This document shows positions 53,266 to 63,262 of a stretch of DNA of 64,000 bases, piece by piece (position 1 is the stretch's first letter; every line of letters begins with the position of its first letter). The translations under genes were made by a program, and so were the position numbers. Source of the stretch: Arthrobacter sp. efr-133-TYG-118 (GTDB lineage: Bacteria; Actinomycetota; Actinomycetes; Actinomycetales; Micrococcaceae); contig NZ_JARVRH010000010.1 of NCBI RefSeq assembly GCF_030209755.1, forward strand, positions 62,001 to 126,000. The letters are read 5' to 3'. The notes under the pieces are model-generated. The model did no database searches and was not told where the DNA came from. It saw only the letters and a list, made by a program, of their open reading frames with translations.

Positions 53266-54755
53266 GATGCGGAGCCTTCCGTTCCGTTCTTGGGAGCTGA
53301 CGGGATGACCGGGAGGACATGGCTTCCGGGATTGATGATGGCCAGTTCGTGCACGCGTTTGCGGACGGCGTACCACCCGGCGATGAGCGCCGGGACAATA
53401 ATGGCGAGCGATGCGACCGTGTACGTCCCCACCGGAAAGTCGAAGACCATGAGGACCATGACGGCGGCAAGGAAGGCCAAAGTGAGGTAGGACGTCCAGG
53501 GAGCGCCAAGCATACGGAACGCGGGCCGGAGCATGAGCCCCTTCTTGGACAGCTTGTAGAGCTTGAGCTGGCACAGGACGATGGTTCCCCAAGTGCACAG
53601 GATGGCCAAGGCCGTCGCGTTGAGGGCGATCTCAAAGGCCATGGCCGGAACCACGGCGTTCAGTCCGACACCCAGCAAGGTGATGGCCGCGGTGAAGAGG
53701 ATCCCGCCGTAGGGAACCCCACCGCGGCTCATCCGTTCCATGAACTTGGGCGCCGTGCCGGTCTGGGCCATGGATCGGTAGATGCGTCCGGTCGAATACA
53801 GGCCCGCGTTCAGGCTGGACAACGCTGCGGTCAGGACCACGAAGTTCATGACGTCGCCTGCACCAGGGACCCCAATGGCGGCGAAGAAGGTCACGAACGG
53901 CGATTCGCCGGCCTTGTACGCGTTGAAGGGAAGCAGCAGGGCCAGCAGCGCCGAAGACCCGACGTAGAAGATGGCGATCCGGAAAATCACCGCGTTGACA
54001 GCCTTGGGCATGACTTTCGCCGGGTTCTTCGTTTCACCCGCTGCTACTCCGATCAGGTCGATCCCGGCGTAGGCGAAGACAATGCCCTGGACGATGATGA
54101 CGGCCGGCAGGAGCCCGTTCGGCAACAGGCCGCCGTTTTCGGCGATCAGGGAGAAACCGGGGCTGTGGCCTGCGACGGGGAAGTTGCCGGCGAAGAATAT
54201 GCCGCCCACGATCAGGAAGGCCACCAAGGCACCCACCTTGATGATGGCGAACCAGAACTCGAGTTCACCGAAGAGTTTGACCGAAATGAGGTTGACCCCG
54301 GTCACGACTGCCAGTGCGGCCAAGGCCAGGACCCACTGGGGGACGGAACTGAAGGCCGTCCAGTAGTGGAAGTACACGGCGATGGCGGTGATGTCCACGA
54401 TCGCCGTGAGCGCCCAGGAGATCGCGTACACCCAGCCGGACACATAGGCAGCCTTTTCGCCGAAGAACTCCCTTGCGTATGAAACGAAGGAGCCCGACGA
54501 CGGGCGGTGCAGGACGAGCTCGCCAAGGGCCCGCAGGACGAAGAAGGCGAAGACGCCGCAGATCGCATAGACAACGGGAAGGACGGGACCGGCCGAGGCA
54601 AGCCGGCCCCCGGCGCCAAGGAACAGTCCGGTGCCGATCGCACCGCCCATCCCGATCATCTGCACCTGCCTGTTGGACAGGCCCTTCTTATATCCGGACT
54701 GCTCGTCGGAGCGGACAGCCGTTGGCCGCTCCTCGACAGGGATGTTGGTGGTCAT
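53262..54755 (-). CDS. Amino-acid permease (APC superfamily)
   Basis: 497 aa, about 12 membrane helices. Starts with a cytoplasmic tail ([20 protein letters not shown]), then [20 protein letters not shown], the consensus first helix of the GABA/aromatic amino-acid permease group, and [40 protein letters not shown] and [20 protein letters not shown] (readable as [20 protein letters not shown]). Full length. It is the first gene of a four-gene operon (permease, M20 hydrolase, amidase, monooxygenase) divergent from a PucR regulator 180 bp away. The substrate is probably the amino acid processed by the operon. Confidence 0.94.
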   Translation of the reverse strand: MTTNIPVEERPTAVRSDEQSGYKKGLSNRQVQMIGMGGAIGTGLFLGAGGRLASAGPVLPVVYAICGVFAFFVLRALGELVLHRPSSGSFVSYAREFFGEKAAYVSGWVYAISWALTAIVDITAIAVYFHYWTAFSSVPQWVLALAALAVVTGVNLISVKLFGELEFWFAIIKVGALVAFLIVGGIFFAGNFPVAGHSPGFSLIAENGGLLPNGLLPAVIIVQGIVFAYAGIDLIGVAAGETKNPAKVMPKAVNAVIFRIAIFYVGSSALLALLLPFNAYKAGESPFVTFFAAIGVPGAGDVMNFVVLTAALSSLNAGLYSTGRIYRSMAQTGTAPKFMERMSRGGVPYGGILFTAAITLLGVGLNAVVPAMAFEIALNATALAILCTWGTIVLCQLKLYKLSKKGLMLRPAFRMLGAPWTSYLTLAFLAAVMVLMVFDFPVGTYTVASLAIIVPALIAGWYAVRKRVHELAIINPGSHVLPVIPSAPKNGTEGSAS

Positions 54756-54935
54756 CGAAAACTCCTGGCCTAAGAAATGTGACTGCCGCCATGAAAACGG
54801 CTGACATCGATCGTCCCAAGCAACGGTGGCGCGGCCAATGACAACATCACCTCAAATCAGGGCCAATTAATGTACGAAGGTACAAGCGGCTTTTCCTCTT
54901 CGGGAGGCATGATGAAGGAGGACGGTGGAGGTGCC

Positions 54936-56111
54936 ATGACGGACGATGAGAAATGGCGGGGCGTGGTTGCGGCATTGTCGGAACTGCTCCCTGGCATGGT
55001 GGATACATTCATCGGGAAAATCCTCCAGGATCCCGTGTACAGCGAGTCCGGGCTGACCATTGAGGACCTTCGCCGCAGCAGCCACGATTCCTTGGTGGCC
55101 ATTCTCGACGTGCTGCGGGGCGGGGGAACCACCATGGACAGCCTTGAGTCCATCGCGGGAGAACTGGGCAAGCGTCGCGCAAGGCAAGGGCTCCCCCTGG
55201 ACAGTCTGGTGCGCGCCATCAGGCTGGACTTTTCCGTGGTGTGGGATGCGTTGTCCGCATCCGCGCTGGCGGTGGATCCTGCGCTGCTGGTCAGCAGGAC
55301 CGAACTCGTCTGGCGCACGGTGGACACCTTTGCCTCACGGGTCCAGGCACGGTACGTGGCCGAACTGGAGGATATCGAGCGGGCCAACGCCGATCTGCAG
55401 CACCAGTACCTCTCGCAACTATTGGCGCCCTCGGAACCGTCGGAGTCGGATCTCGCCCGGATCGCCGGAGCCCTGCGCGTCGACGTCGGCGCACGGTTCC
55501 TTGTGGCAGCGGTCAGCAGGGAAGACAGTCTGACTGTGCAACGCCGCCTGCGTCACCGGGCCAAGAGGTTGGCAGCCTTCTTTACCTTCGACCAAGAGCA
55601 CCACACCTTGGTCGTCCACAAGCGGGGCGGGCAGGGTCACGCGGAGCATAGCGACGCGCTCAGCTATGACGAGTCAGTCCTCTTCGATGGCATGGCGGTA
55701 GCCGTGGCGCCACTGGCTGAAGGGCTCGGCAGTGTGAGAACCTCAGCTGCCGCCGCCCGCGAAGTCATGCGCGATTTGCCCATGGGAAGCGTTGGTGTCT
55801 TCACCCTCAGGGACAGGTGGTTGTCCATCACCAGGCACAGATTGTCCCAGCTCGGCTGCGATCCGGGACAGCTCGTGTTCCCCAGGCTGCAGGACTGTGC
55901 ACCACAGGAACGGGCACGCATCCTCGAAGCGGCCACGACGTTCCTCGGGACAGGAAGCCTGGTGGAGACGGCGCGCAGGCTCTTTTGCCATCGGAACACG
56001 GTGGTGAACCGGTTGGCGGCTTTCGAACGGTACACCGGGCTGGACCTCCAGAAACCCACCGATCTTGCATTGGCGGTGTTGGCGCTGCACGCAACTACAA
56101 CGGATCCGTGA
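54936..56111 (+). CDS. PucR family transcriptional regulator
   Basis: 391 aa from the ATG at 54936, with GGAGG upstream; earlier in-frame ATGs at 54870, 54909 and 54912 are possible. The centre is a GGDEF-like region (SQLLAPSEPSESDLARIAGA, LRVDVGARFLVAAVSREDSL). The C-terminal HTH_30 reads EAATTFLGTGSLVETARRLF, CHRNTVVNRLAAFERYTGLD and LQKPTDLALAVLAL. PucR-type proteins control amine, purine and amino-acid degradation. Divergent placement from the permease operon points to that operon as the target. It overlaps the convergent Vms1-like gene by 17 bp. Confidence 0.92.
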   Translation: MTDDEKWRGVVAALSELLPGMVDTFIGKILQDPVYSESGLTIEDLRRSSHDSLVAILDVLRGGGTTMDSLESIAGELGKRRARQGLPLDSLVRAIRLDFSVVWDALSASALAVDPALLVSRTELVWRTVDTFASRVQARYVAELEDIERANADLQHQYLSQLLAPSEPSESDLARIAGALRVDVGARFLVAAVSREDSLTVQRRLRHRAKRLAAFFTFDQEHHTLVVHKRGGQGHAEHSDALSYDESVLFDGMAVAVAPLAEGLGSVRTSAAAAREVMRDLPMGSVGVFTLRDRWLSITRHRLSQLGCDPGQLVFPRLQDCAPQERARILEAATTFLGTGSLVETARRLFCHRNTVVNRLAAFERYTGLDLQKPTDLALAVLALHATTTDP

Positions 56112-56757
56112 CCTCGATCCGCACGGCACAGGCATCTGTCGCAGCCCTGCGAAGCACGGTTGCGTTGGGGTCGTCAACTGCGAGGAACGCGAGCCTTATC
56201 CTCGACGCGTACGCCTTCAACGCCTTTTCTTCCAGGACCGCCGCGGACAGCGCGGCGTCGCCGCCCAGAACGAGATACTCAATACTGTGTCCGGCGAACA
56301 CGCCGGCGGCATAACCCGCCACAGCTTCCGTCAGCGCGTTGGCCTGGTTCTCGCGGCGACGGGCAAAGCGCTGCTGCGAAGATCCACCTGCCGCCGAGCG
56401 TGACTGCACGTAGCGGGAACCCGATTTGGACGCGGACACTTTGCCGCCGCTCACGACCCCCACGGCATAGCCGCCCCGGCGCACCAAGATGATGCCGAGC
56501 CGCCGTTCCTGCGAAGCGAGCGACGCTAAACGCTCAACTGTGGTGGTGCCCTTTCCGGGCCGTCCATCGACGGGCCACGGGGCTCTCAGTAGCGCCGTCG
56601 CGCCGTCGGCCGCCCGTAAAAGGGTGCCGCCGTCGTCGAGCTCTTCCTGAACGGCGCCATGGCTCGCGGCGAAGCGGTCCACCCAGCCGGGCAGCCGCTC
56701 ACCGGATATGAAGGCGGTACGCTGCTTTTCGTTGGGGCCGGACGGCCGGGTCTCCAC
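56095..56757 (-). CDS. Vms1/ANKZF1-like peptidyl-tRNA hydrolase (actinobacterial acVLRF1)
   Basis: 220 aa. The family signature is SAAGGSSQQRFARRRENQAN (GG-x-SQQRF-x-RRR-x-N), the same pattern as the release-factor-like domain of yeast Vms1 that cleaves peptidyl-tRNA on stalled 60S subunits. GIILVRRGGYAVGVVSGGKV and GHSIEYLVLGGDAALSAAVL complete the fold. It is short and single-domain. By homology it should release nascent chains from jammed ribosomes. Overlaps pucR at the 3' end, and its start is 42 bp from rarA, divergent. Confidence 0.82.
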   Translation of the reverse strand: METRPSGPNEKQRTAFISGERLPGWVDRFAASHGAVQEELDDGGTLLRAADGATALLRAPWPVDGRPGKGTTTVERLASLASQERRLGIILVRRGGYAVGVVSGGKVSASKSGSRYVQSRSAAGGSSQQRFARRRENQANALTEAVAGYAAGVFAGHSIEYLVLGGDAALSAAVLEEKALKAYASRIRLAFLAVDDPNATVLRRAATDACAVRIEVTDPL

Positions 56758-56798
56758 GTCGATGTCTCCTTAGCTGGAATCATGAGTAGCCTATCCAT

Positions 56799-58271
<1,473 letters not shown>

Positions 58272-58440
58272 GCGTCATGGTAGGCTAGATGCTTGTCTGG
58301 CAAGGCCTGGCGCACAATCCATCAAAATCCAGGTTTTGATGCTGTGCCCTGCGCCCCGTAGCAAAAGGCAGCGGTTGGCCGATGCTCTCCCTCATGGAGG
58401 CCAGTAACACTGACACACCGCAGATATTGGAAGGACACAA

Positions 58441-59061
58441 GTGGCTAACAACACTCGTGCTCGCCGTACCGCACGCCTTTCGCGTGCACTCGGCATCGCT
58501 CTGACTCCCAAGGCCGCCAAGTACATGGAGCGCCGTCCGTACGGCCCCGGTGAGCATGGCCGCGCCCGCAAGAAGCAGGACTCTGACTACGCTGTACGTC
58601 TGCGCGAAAAGCAGCGTCTGCGCGCCCAGTACGGCATCCGCGAAGCCCAGATGACCCGTGCATTCGAAGAAGCACGGCGCACCAAGGGCCTGACCGGTGA
58701 AAACCTGATCGAACTGCTCGAAATGCGTCTCGACGCCCTCGTGCTGCGTGCCGGCTTTGCCCGCACGATCGCCCAGGCCCGCCAGCTGGTTGTGCACCGC
58801 CACATCCTCGTTGACGGTATCCGCGTGGACCGCCCGTCGTTCCGCGTTGCCGAAGGCCAGCTCATCCACGTTCACAGCCGTAGCGAAGTCATGGCTCCGT
58901 TCCAGGTTGCAGCTGCCGGCGCACACGTTCTGAACGTCGTTCCGGCTTACCTGGACGTCAAGATCGACGCCCTGCAGGCACGCCTGGTTCGTCGCCCGAA
59001 GCGCTCCGAGGTCCCCGTGACCTGCGAAGAGCAGCTCGTGGTCGAATTCTACGCTCGCTGA
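58441..59061 (+). CDS. rpsD: 30S ribosomal protein S4
   Basis: 206 aa from a GTG with GGAAGG upstream. Primary 16S rRNA binder and assembly initiator. N-terminal block RRTARLSRALGIALTPKAAK and EKQRLRAQYGIREAQMTRAF; the S4 domain reads RLDALVLRAGFARTIAQARQ, LVVHRHILVDGIRVDRPSF. No zinc cysteines, so a C-minus type. As in other Micrococcales, it sits outside the main ribosomal operons, between rarA and alaS. The 169-bp leader may carry an autoregulatory element but I cannot define one. A strong terminator follows at 59074. Confidence 0.97.
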   Translation: MANNTRARRTARLSRALGIALTPKAAKYMERRPYGPGEHGRARKKQDSDYAVRLREKQRLRAQYGIREAQMTRAFEEARRTKGLTGENLIELLEMRLDALVLRAGFARTIAQARQLVVHRHILVDGIRVDRPSFRVAEGQLIHVHSRSEVMAPFQVAAAGAHVLNVVPAYLDVKIDALQARLVRRPKRSEVPVTCEEQLVVEFYAR

Positions 59062-59073
59062 TTTCCAGCAAGC

Positions 59074-59119
59074 ACATACAAAGAAGCCCGTGGCACGCGC
59101 CGCGGGCTTCTTTGTATGT
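59074..59119 (+). terminator. Strong terminator after rpsD
   Basis: ACATACAAAGAAGCCCG at 59074-59090 pairs perfectly over 17 bp with 59103-59119, with a 12-nt loop that can itself fold. The downstream arm is T-rich (TTCTTTGTATGT), so the 3' side acts as the U-tract. It lies 12 bp past the rpsD stop. Confidence 0.85.
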
Positions 59120-59209
59120 AAGGTACTTGGGGAAGCCACGCCGGGGTGCCTGTGTAGAACCACATGGCGCACCAGCGGCAACGCAACAAATGCTAGGAGA
59201 TGAGAGTCC

Positions 59210-59584
59210 ATGACTGGTGGCGATATTGCAGGCCTGATCGCGGCCGGAGTTTTCGCGCTCCTTGTGGTGCTGTTGGCTGTGCCGATCCTCAAACTCGGGC
59301 GCGTCTTCGATGAAGTCCGCACCTCCATCCGCTCCTTGAGCGACGGAGCGACGCCCCTCATGGACGAGGTCACCGCGACGGTTTCCACCACAAACCAGCA
59401 GCTGAAAAAGGTGGATGGGATCACCTCCAACGTTTCCGACGCCTCCGCCAACATCTCTGCTTTGTCCTCACTGGTGGCCGCAACAGTCGGTTCGCCGCTC
59501 ATCAAGGTGGCAGCGTTCAGCTATGGAGTGCGCACGGCTTTTGCCGCCCGCCGCAAACCGGGCAGTGGCCGCCGCAGCCGCTGA
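59210..59584 (+). CDS. DUF948 family membrane protein
   Basis: 124 aa. One N-terminal membrane helix (IAGLIAAGVFALLVVLLAVPIL) is followed by a helical domain, FDEVRTSIRSLSDGATPLMD, EVTATVSTTNQQLKKVDGIT, SNVSDASANISALSSLVAAT. The spacing resembles the receptor/laminin-like helical DUF948. AGGAG is 10 nt upstream of the ATG. Unknown function; it regularly lies between rpsD and alaS in actinobacteria, next to a DUF6167 gene. Confidence 0.85.
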   Translation: MTGGDIAGLIAAGVFALLVVLLAVPILKLGRVFDEVRTSIRSLSDGATPLMDEVTATVSTTNQQLKKVDGITSNVSDASANISALSSLVAATVGSPLIKVAAFSYGVRTAFAARRKPGSGRRSR

Positions 59585-59624
59585 GTCCATTCGTAAGCCA
59601 CGATCGTCGTATGTCAGGAAAACT

Positions 59625-59855
59625 GTGAAAAGAATCGTCTGGATGGGGATCGGCGTGGCAATCGGCGTCATCGCCTTCCGCAAGATCACCCAAGCACAGG
59701 CCGCTATTGGTCCCGACGGCCTGAACCGCACCGTAGCGCGACTGGCCGATGGCGTGTACGACTTCGCCGACGCCGTGCGCGCCGGAATGAATGAACGCGA
59801 AGTCGACCTCAGGTCCGCGCTCGGCATCGCAGAGTCCGACGCCGGCAGCCGTTAG
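59625..59855 (+). CDS. DUF6167 family small membrane protein
   Basis: 76 aa from a GTG with AGGAAA upstream; the frame is open earlier but overlaps the DUF948 gene without a start. It begins with a short hydrophobic helix (RIVWMGIGVAIGVIAFRKIT), followed by GLNRTVARLADGVYDFADAV and RAGMNEREVDLRSALGIAES. The GxxxG-like first helix and VRxGMxxREx...LG pattern match the DUF6167 family of actinobacteria. Function unknown; co-transcribed with the DUF948 gene. Confidence 0.75.
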   Translation: MKRIVWMGIGVAIGVIAFRKITQAQAAIGPDGLNRTVARLADGVYDFADAVRAGMNEREVDLRSALGIAESDAGSR

Positions 59856-59990
59856 CAGCCGCGGTACAACGCGCCGCGGTTCGCCCAAGCGGCCGTCAAC
59901 AGGGCAGAATTAGAAGCTGCGGCAATGGCACATGCCAAAACCGCGCACAAACTCATGTGCAGTGAATTGAGAAGGGTAAGTAATCAGCTA

Positions 59991-62669
59991 ATGAAGTCGC
60001 AGGAGATCACCAAACGCTGGGTGGACTTTTTTGTCAGCAAGGGCCATACCGCCGTCCCCTCAGCGTCGCTCGTATCCAGCGACCCTTCCCTGCTCTTCAC
60101 TGTGGCCGGCATGGTTCCCTTCATTCCGTACCTCACCGCCCGCGAGGAGCCGCCCTTCGACCGCGCCACGAGCGTCCAGAAATGCATCCGCACCGGCGAC
60201 ATCGAGGAAGTGGGCAAGACCGCCCGCCACGGGACGTTTTTCCAGATGTGCGGAAACTTCTCCTTCGGGGACTACTTCAAGGAAGACGCCATCAAGTTCG
60301 CGTTCGAACTGCTCACCAAGAGCGTCGACGACGGCGGCTACGGGCTCGACGTTGAGCGCCTCTGGGTGACCGTCTACGAGGAAGACGACGAAGCCCAGGA
60401 TCTGTGGCTCAAGAACACCGGCATCCCCGCCTCGCGCATCCAGAGGATGGGGAAGGCGGACAACTACTGGTCCACCGGGCAGCCTGGTCCCGCCGGCCCA
60501 TGCTCGGAAATCTACTACGACCGCGGCCCGGCCTATGGCGCCGAAGGCGGTCCCATCGCCGACGAAAACCGTTATGTCGAAATCTGGAACCTCGTATTCA
60601 TGCAGTACCAGATCGAGAACGTCCGCTCGAAGGTGGACTTCGACATCGCTGGCGAGCTGCCTAAGAAGAACATCGACACCGGGCTCGGCATGGAGCGCCT
60701 CGCGATGATCCTGCAGGGCGTCGAGAACATGTACGAAACGGACCAGGTCCGTCCCGTCATCGACAAGGCTGCAGCCCTGTCCGGCAAGGAGTACACCTCC
60801 GCCGAGTCAGCTGATGACCCTCACCACACGGACGATGTCCGGATGCGCGTCGTTGCAGACCACATCCGTTCGGCCCTGATGCTGATCTCGGACGGCGTGT
60901 CCCCGTCCAACGAAGGCCGCGGCTACGTCCTGCGTAGGCTTATTCGCCGTGCCGTCCGCGCCATGCGCCTCCTCGGGGTCGAAGAAGCTTGCCTGCCGCA
61001 GTTGCTTCCGGCTTCCCGCGACGCCATGAAGGGCGTCTACCCCGTGGTGGAAACCGACTTCGACCGCATCAGCCGCATCGCCTATGCCGAAGAACGAGCC
61101 TTCCTGCGCACCATCGCCTCCGGCACTGCCCGCCTTGAAGAAGCCGTGGTGCTCTCCAAGGCGGCTGGCAAGCCGCTGTCAGGCGAAGATGCCTTCGCCT
61201 TGCACGACACTTACGGGTTCCCGATCGACCTCACCCTCGAAATGGCCGAGGAAGCCGGTTTGAAGGTTGACGAAGCTGAATTCCGCAGCCTCATGCTCGA
61301 ACAGCGTCAGCGTGCCCAGGCGGATGCCAAGTCCAAGAAGGGTGGACACGCCGATGTCTCAGCCTTCCAGGAGCTCCTGGCCGAAGGCGAGACCGTCTTC
61401 ACCGGCTACACCGAGCTGGAGGGCGAGGCCCGTGTCCGCGGCATCGTCAGCTCCGGCCGGCGTGTTGCCCACGCATCCACGGGCGATGAAATCGAGCTCG
61501 TGCTCAACGAGACGCCGTTCTACGCCGAAGCCGGTGGCCAGTCCGCAGACAAGGGCCTCATCACCGGTGACGGCTTCGTCGTCGAGGTCCTCGACGTCCA
61601 GCGCCCCGTGAAGGGCCTGAGCGTCCACAAGGCAATCGTCCGCGAAGGCGAGATCGCCTCGGACGCTTTGGTGCGCGCCGCCGTCGACCGCGAACGCCGC
61701 CACGCCGCAGAGCAGGCCCACACGGGCACGCACATCGTGCATGCCGCCCTGCACCAGATCCTCGGCCCGGAAGCCACCCAGCGTGGCTCTTTCAACAAGG
61801 CCGGCTACCTGCGCTTCGACTTCGCCTGGGGCGAGGGATTGAGTGCCGCCACGAAGTCCGAGATCGAAGAGGTCTCGAACATCGCCATCCGCAACAACTT
61901 CCGGGTGGACACCAAGGTGATGGGCCTTGCTGAAGCGAAGGCCCTCGGCGCCATGGCCCTCTTCGGCGAGAACTACGGCAGCGAAGTCCGCGTTGTGGAG
62001 ATCGACGGCGCCTGGTCCCGCGAACTCTGCGGTGGCACCCATGTGGCGAACACCTCCCTCATCGGGAGCCTATCGCTGCTCGGCGAACAGTCCGTCGGTT
62101 CGGGAAACCGCCGCGTGGAAGCCTTCGTCGGCCTTGACGCCTTCCGGCACCTCGCAGCCGAGCGCGCCTTGGTCACCGAGCTCACGGAAATGCTCAAGGT
62201 CCCCTCGGGCCAGTTGGCAGACCGGATCTCCAGCACCTTGGCCAAGCTCAAGGCGACGGAAAAGGAACTCGACCGCCTCCGTAAGGAACAGCTGACGGCA
62301 GCCGCCGCGAACCTCGTTGCCACGGCCCGGGATGCCGCAGGCGTCCGGGTAGTGGCGCACGACGCCGGCCAGGTCGGGGGAGCGGACGACCTCCGCAGCC
62401 TCGCCATGGACCTGCGCAGCCGGCTCGGCTCCGACGCTTCCACGGTTGCCGTAGCCGGTGTCAGCAACGACCGTCCCGTCATCATCGTGGCCACCAACGA
62501 GGCAGCGCGTGAAGCGGGCGTCAAGGCAGGCGCCCTCGTCCGCGTGGCCGCGGGAATCCTCGGCGGCGGCGGTGGCGGCAAGGACGATGTCGCCCAAGGC
62601 GGCGGAACCGACGCCGCGAAGATCGCACCGGCCCTTGCGGCCGTTGTGGACGCGATCGCCAAGCGCTGA
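59991..62669 (+). CDS. alaS: Alanyl-tRNA synthetase
   Basis: 892 aa from the ATG at 59991 (MKSQEITKRWVDFFVSKGHT). Domains: aminoacylation core with SLLFTVAGMVPFIPYLTARE, RHGTFFQMCGNFSFGDYFKE and EIWNLVFMQYQ; tRNA-recognition; editing domain with HAAEQAHTGTHIVHAALHQI (HxxxH) and WSRELCGGTHVANTSLIGSL (CxxxH); and C-terminal DHHA1 domain ending in a glycine-rich GILGGGGGGKDDVAQGGGTD segment. All active-site motifs intact. The TTG start of ruvX follows after 2 bp. Confidence 0.97.
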   Translation: MKSQEITKRWVDFFVSKGHTAVPSASLVSSDPSLLFTVAGMVPFIPYLTAREEPPFDRATSVQKCIRTGDIEEVGKTARHGTFFQMCGNFSFGDYFKEDAIKFAFELLTKSVDDGGYGLDVERLWVTVYEEDDEAQDLWLKNTGIPASRIQRMGKADNYWSTGQPGPAGPCSEIYYDRGPAYGAEGGPIADENRYVEIWNLVFMQYQIENVRSKVDFDIAGELPKKNIDTGLGMERLAMILQGVENMYETDQVRPVIDKAAALSGKEYTSAESADDPHHTDDVRMRVVADHIRSALMLISDGVSPSNEGRGYVLRRLIRRAVRAMRLLGVEEACLPQLLPASRDAMKGVYPVVETDFDRISRIAYAEERAFLRTIASGTARLEEAVVLSKAAGKPLSGEDAFALHDTYGFPIDLTLEMAEEAGLKVDEAEFRSLMLEQRQRAQADAKSKKGGHADVSAFQELLAEGETVFTGYTELEGEARVRGIVSSGRRVAHASTGDEIELVLNETPFYAEAGGQSADKGLITGDGFVVEVLDVQRPVKGLSVHKAIVREGEIASDALVRAAVDRERRHAAEQAHTGTHIVHAALHQILGPEATQRGSFNKAGYLRFDFAWGEGLSAATKSEIEEVSNIAIRNNFRVDTKVMGLAEAKALGAMALFGENYGSEVRVVEIDGAWSRELCGGTHVANTSLIGSLSLLGEQSVGSGNRRVEAFVGLDAFRHLAAERALVTELTEMLKVPSGQLADRISSTLAKLKATEKELDRLRKEQLTAAAANLVATARDAAGVRVVAHDAGQVGGADDLRSLAMDLRSRLGSDASTVAVAGVSNDRPVIIVATNEAAREAGVKAGALVRVAAGILGGGGGGKDDVAQGGGTDAAKIAPALAAVVDAIAKR

Positions 62670-62671
62670 TT

Positions 62672-63262
62672 TTGGAGGCCACTGCGAGCAACGACGACTA
62701 CCCCCGGGGCATCAAACTGGGGGTGGACGTCGGCACCGTCCGTGTGGGAGTTGCCATCTGCGACCCGGACGGGATCCTGGCCACGCCGTTCAAGACGGTA
62801 AGCCGGGACGCCAAGAAGAATTCCGACGTCGGGGTCATTGTCCGGCACGTCGCGGAGCTCGCCGTAGTCCAGATCTTCGTCGGGCTGCCGCGCACGATGA
62901 AGGGTGAGGAACACGCTTCTGCCGTTATGGCTACCGACTACGCGGAGTTGCTGGCAACCCACTTGCAGCGCCGCGGACTCGACGTTCCAGTCAACATGGT
63001 GGACGAGCGGCTCAGTACCGTGACGGCCCACCGCAATCTCCATGAAGCTGGCATGAGCAGCAAGGATCATCGTAAAGTGGTGGATCAGGTTGCCGCTGCC
63101 GGAATTCTGCAGCACGCGATCGACATGCAAAAAGCCAGAGGTGCGGATGTGGGCAGGCGCGTGCAGGCGCCCATGCCACCCCAACACATTGACGGTGCCA
63201 GTGCGCCGCTGCCGGCCTCCGGCATTGATCCACACTCTCCAACGAGGGGAAGACAATTGTGA
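62672..63262 (+). CDS. ruvX: Holliday junction resolvase-like / pre-16S rRNA nuclease RuvX
   Basis: 196 aa from a TTG just 2 bp after the alaS stop, so probably read by coupling. YqgF/RuvX fold: LGVDVGTVRVGVAICDPDG (first Asp), VVQIFVGLPRTMKGEEHASA (GLP-x-x-x-x-G), VDERLSTVTAHRNLHEAGMS (Glu) and RKVVDQVAAAGILQHAID (last Asp). The C-terminal 45 residues (GADVGRRVQAPMPPQHIDGA) are an unusual Pro-rich extension. Its TGA overlaps the next gene's GTG (GTGA). Confidence 0.93.
   Translation: MEATASNDDYPRGIKLGVDVGTVRVGVAICDPDGILATPFKTVSRDAKKNSDVGVIVRHVAELAVVQIFVGLPRTMKGEEHASAVMATDYAELLATHLQRRGLDVPVNMVDERLSTVTAHRNLHEAGMSSKDHRKVVDQVAAAGILQHAIDMQKARGADVGRRVQAPMPPQHIDGASAPLPASGIDPHSPTRGRQL

Noticed and set aside
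61973..63256. A 427-codon open frame antisense to alaS and ruvX
   Set aside because: Same effect: both plus-strand genes have all catalytic motifs, and the antisense product has no recognisable fold.
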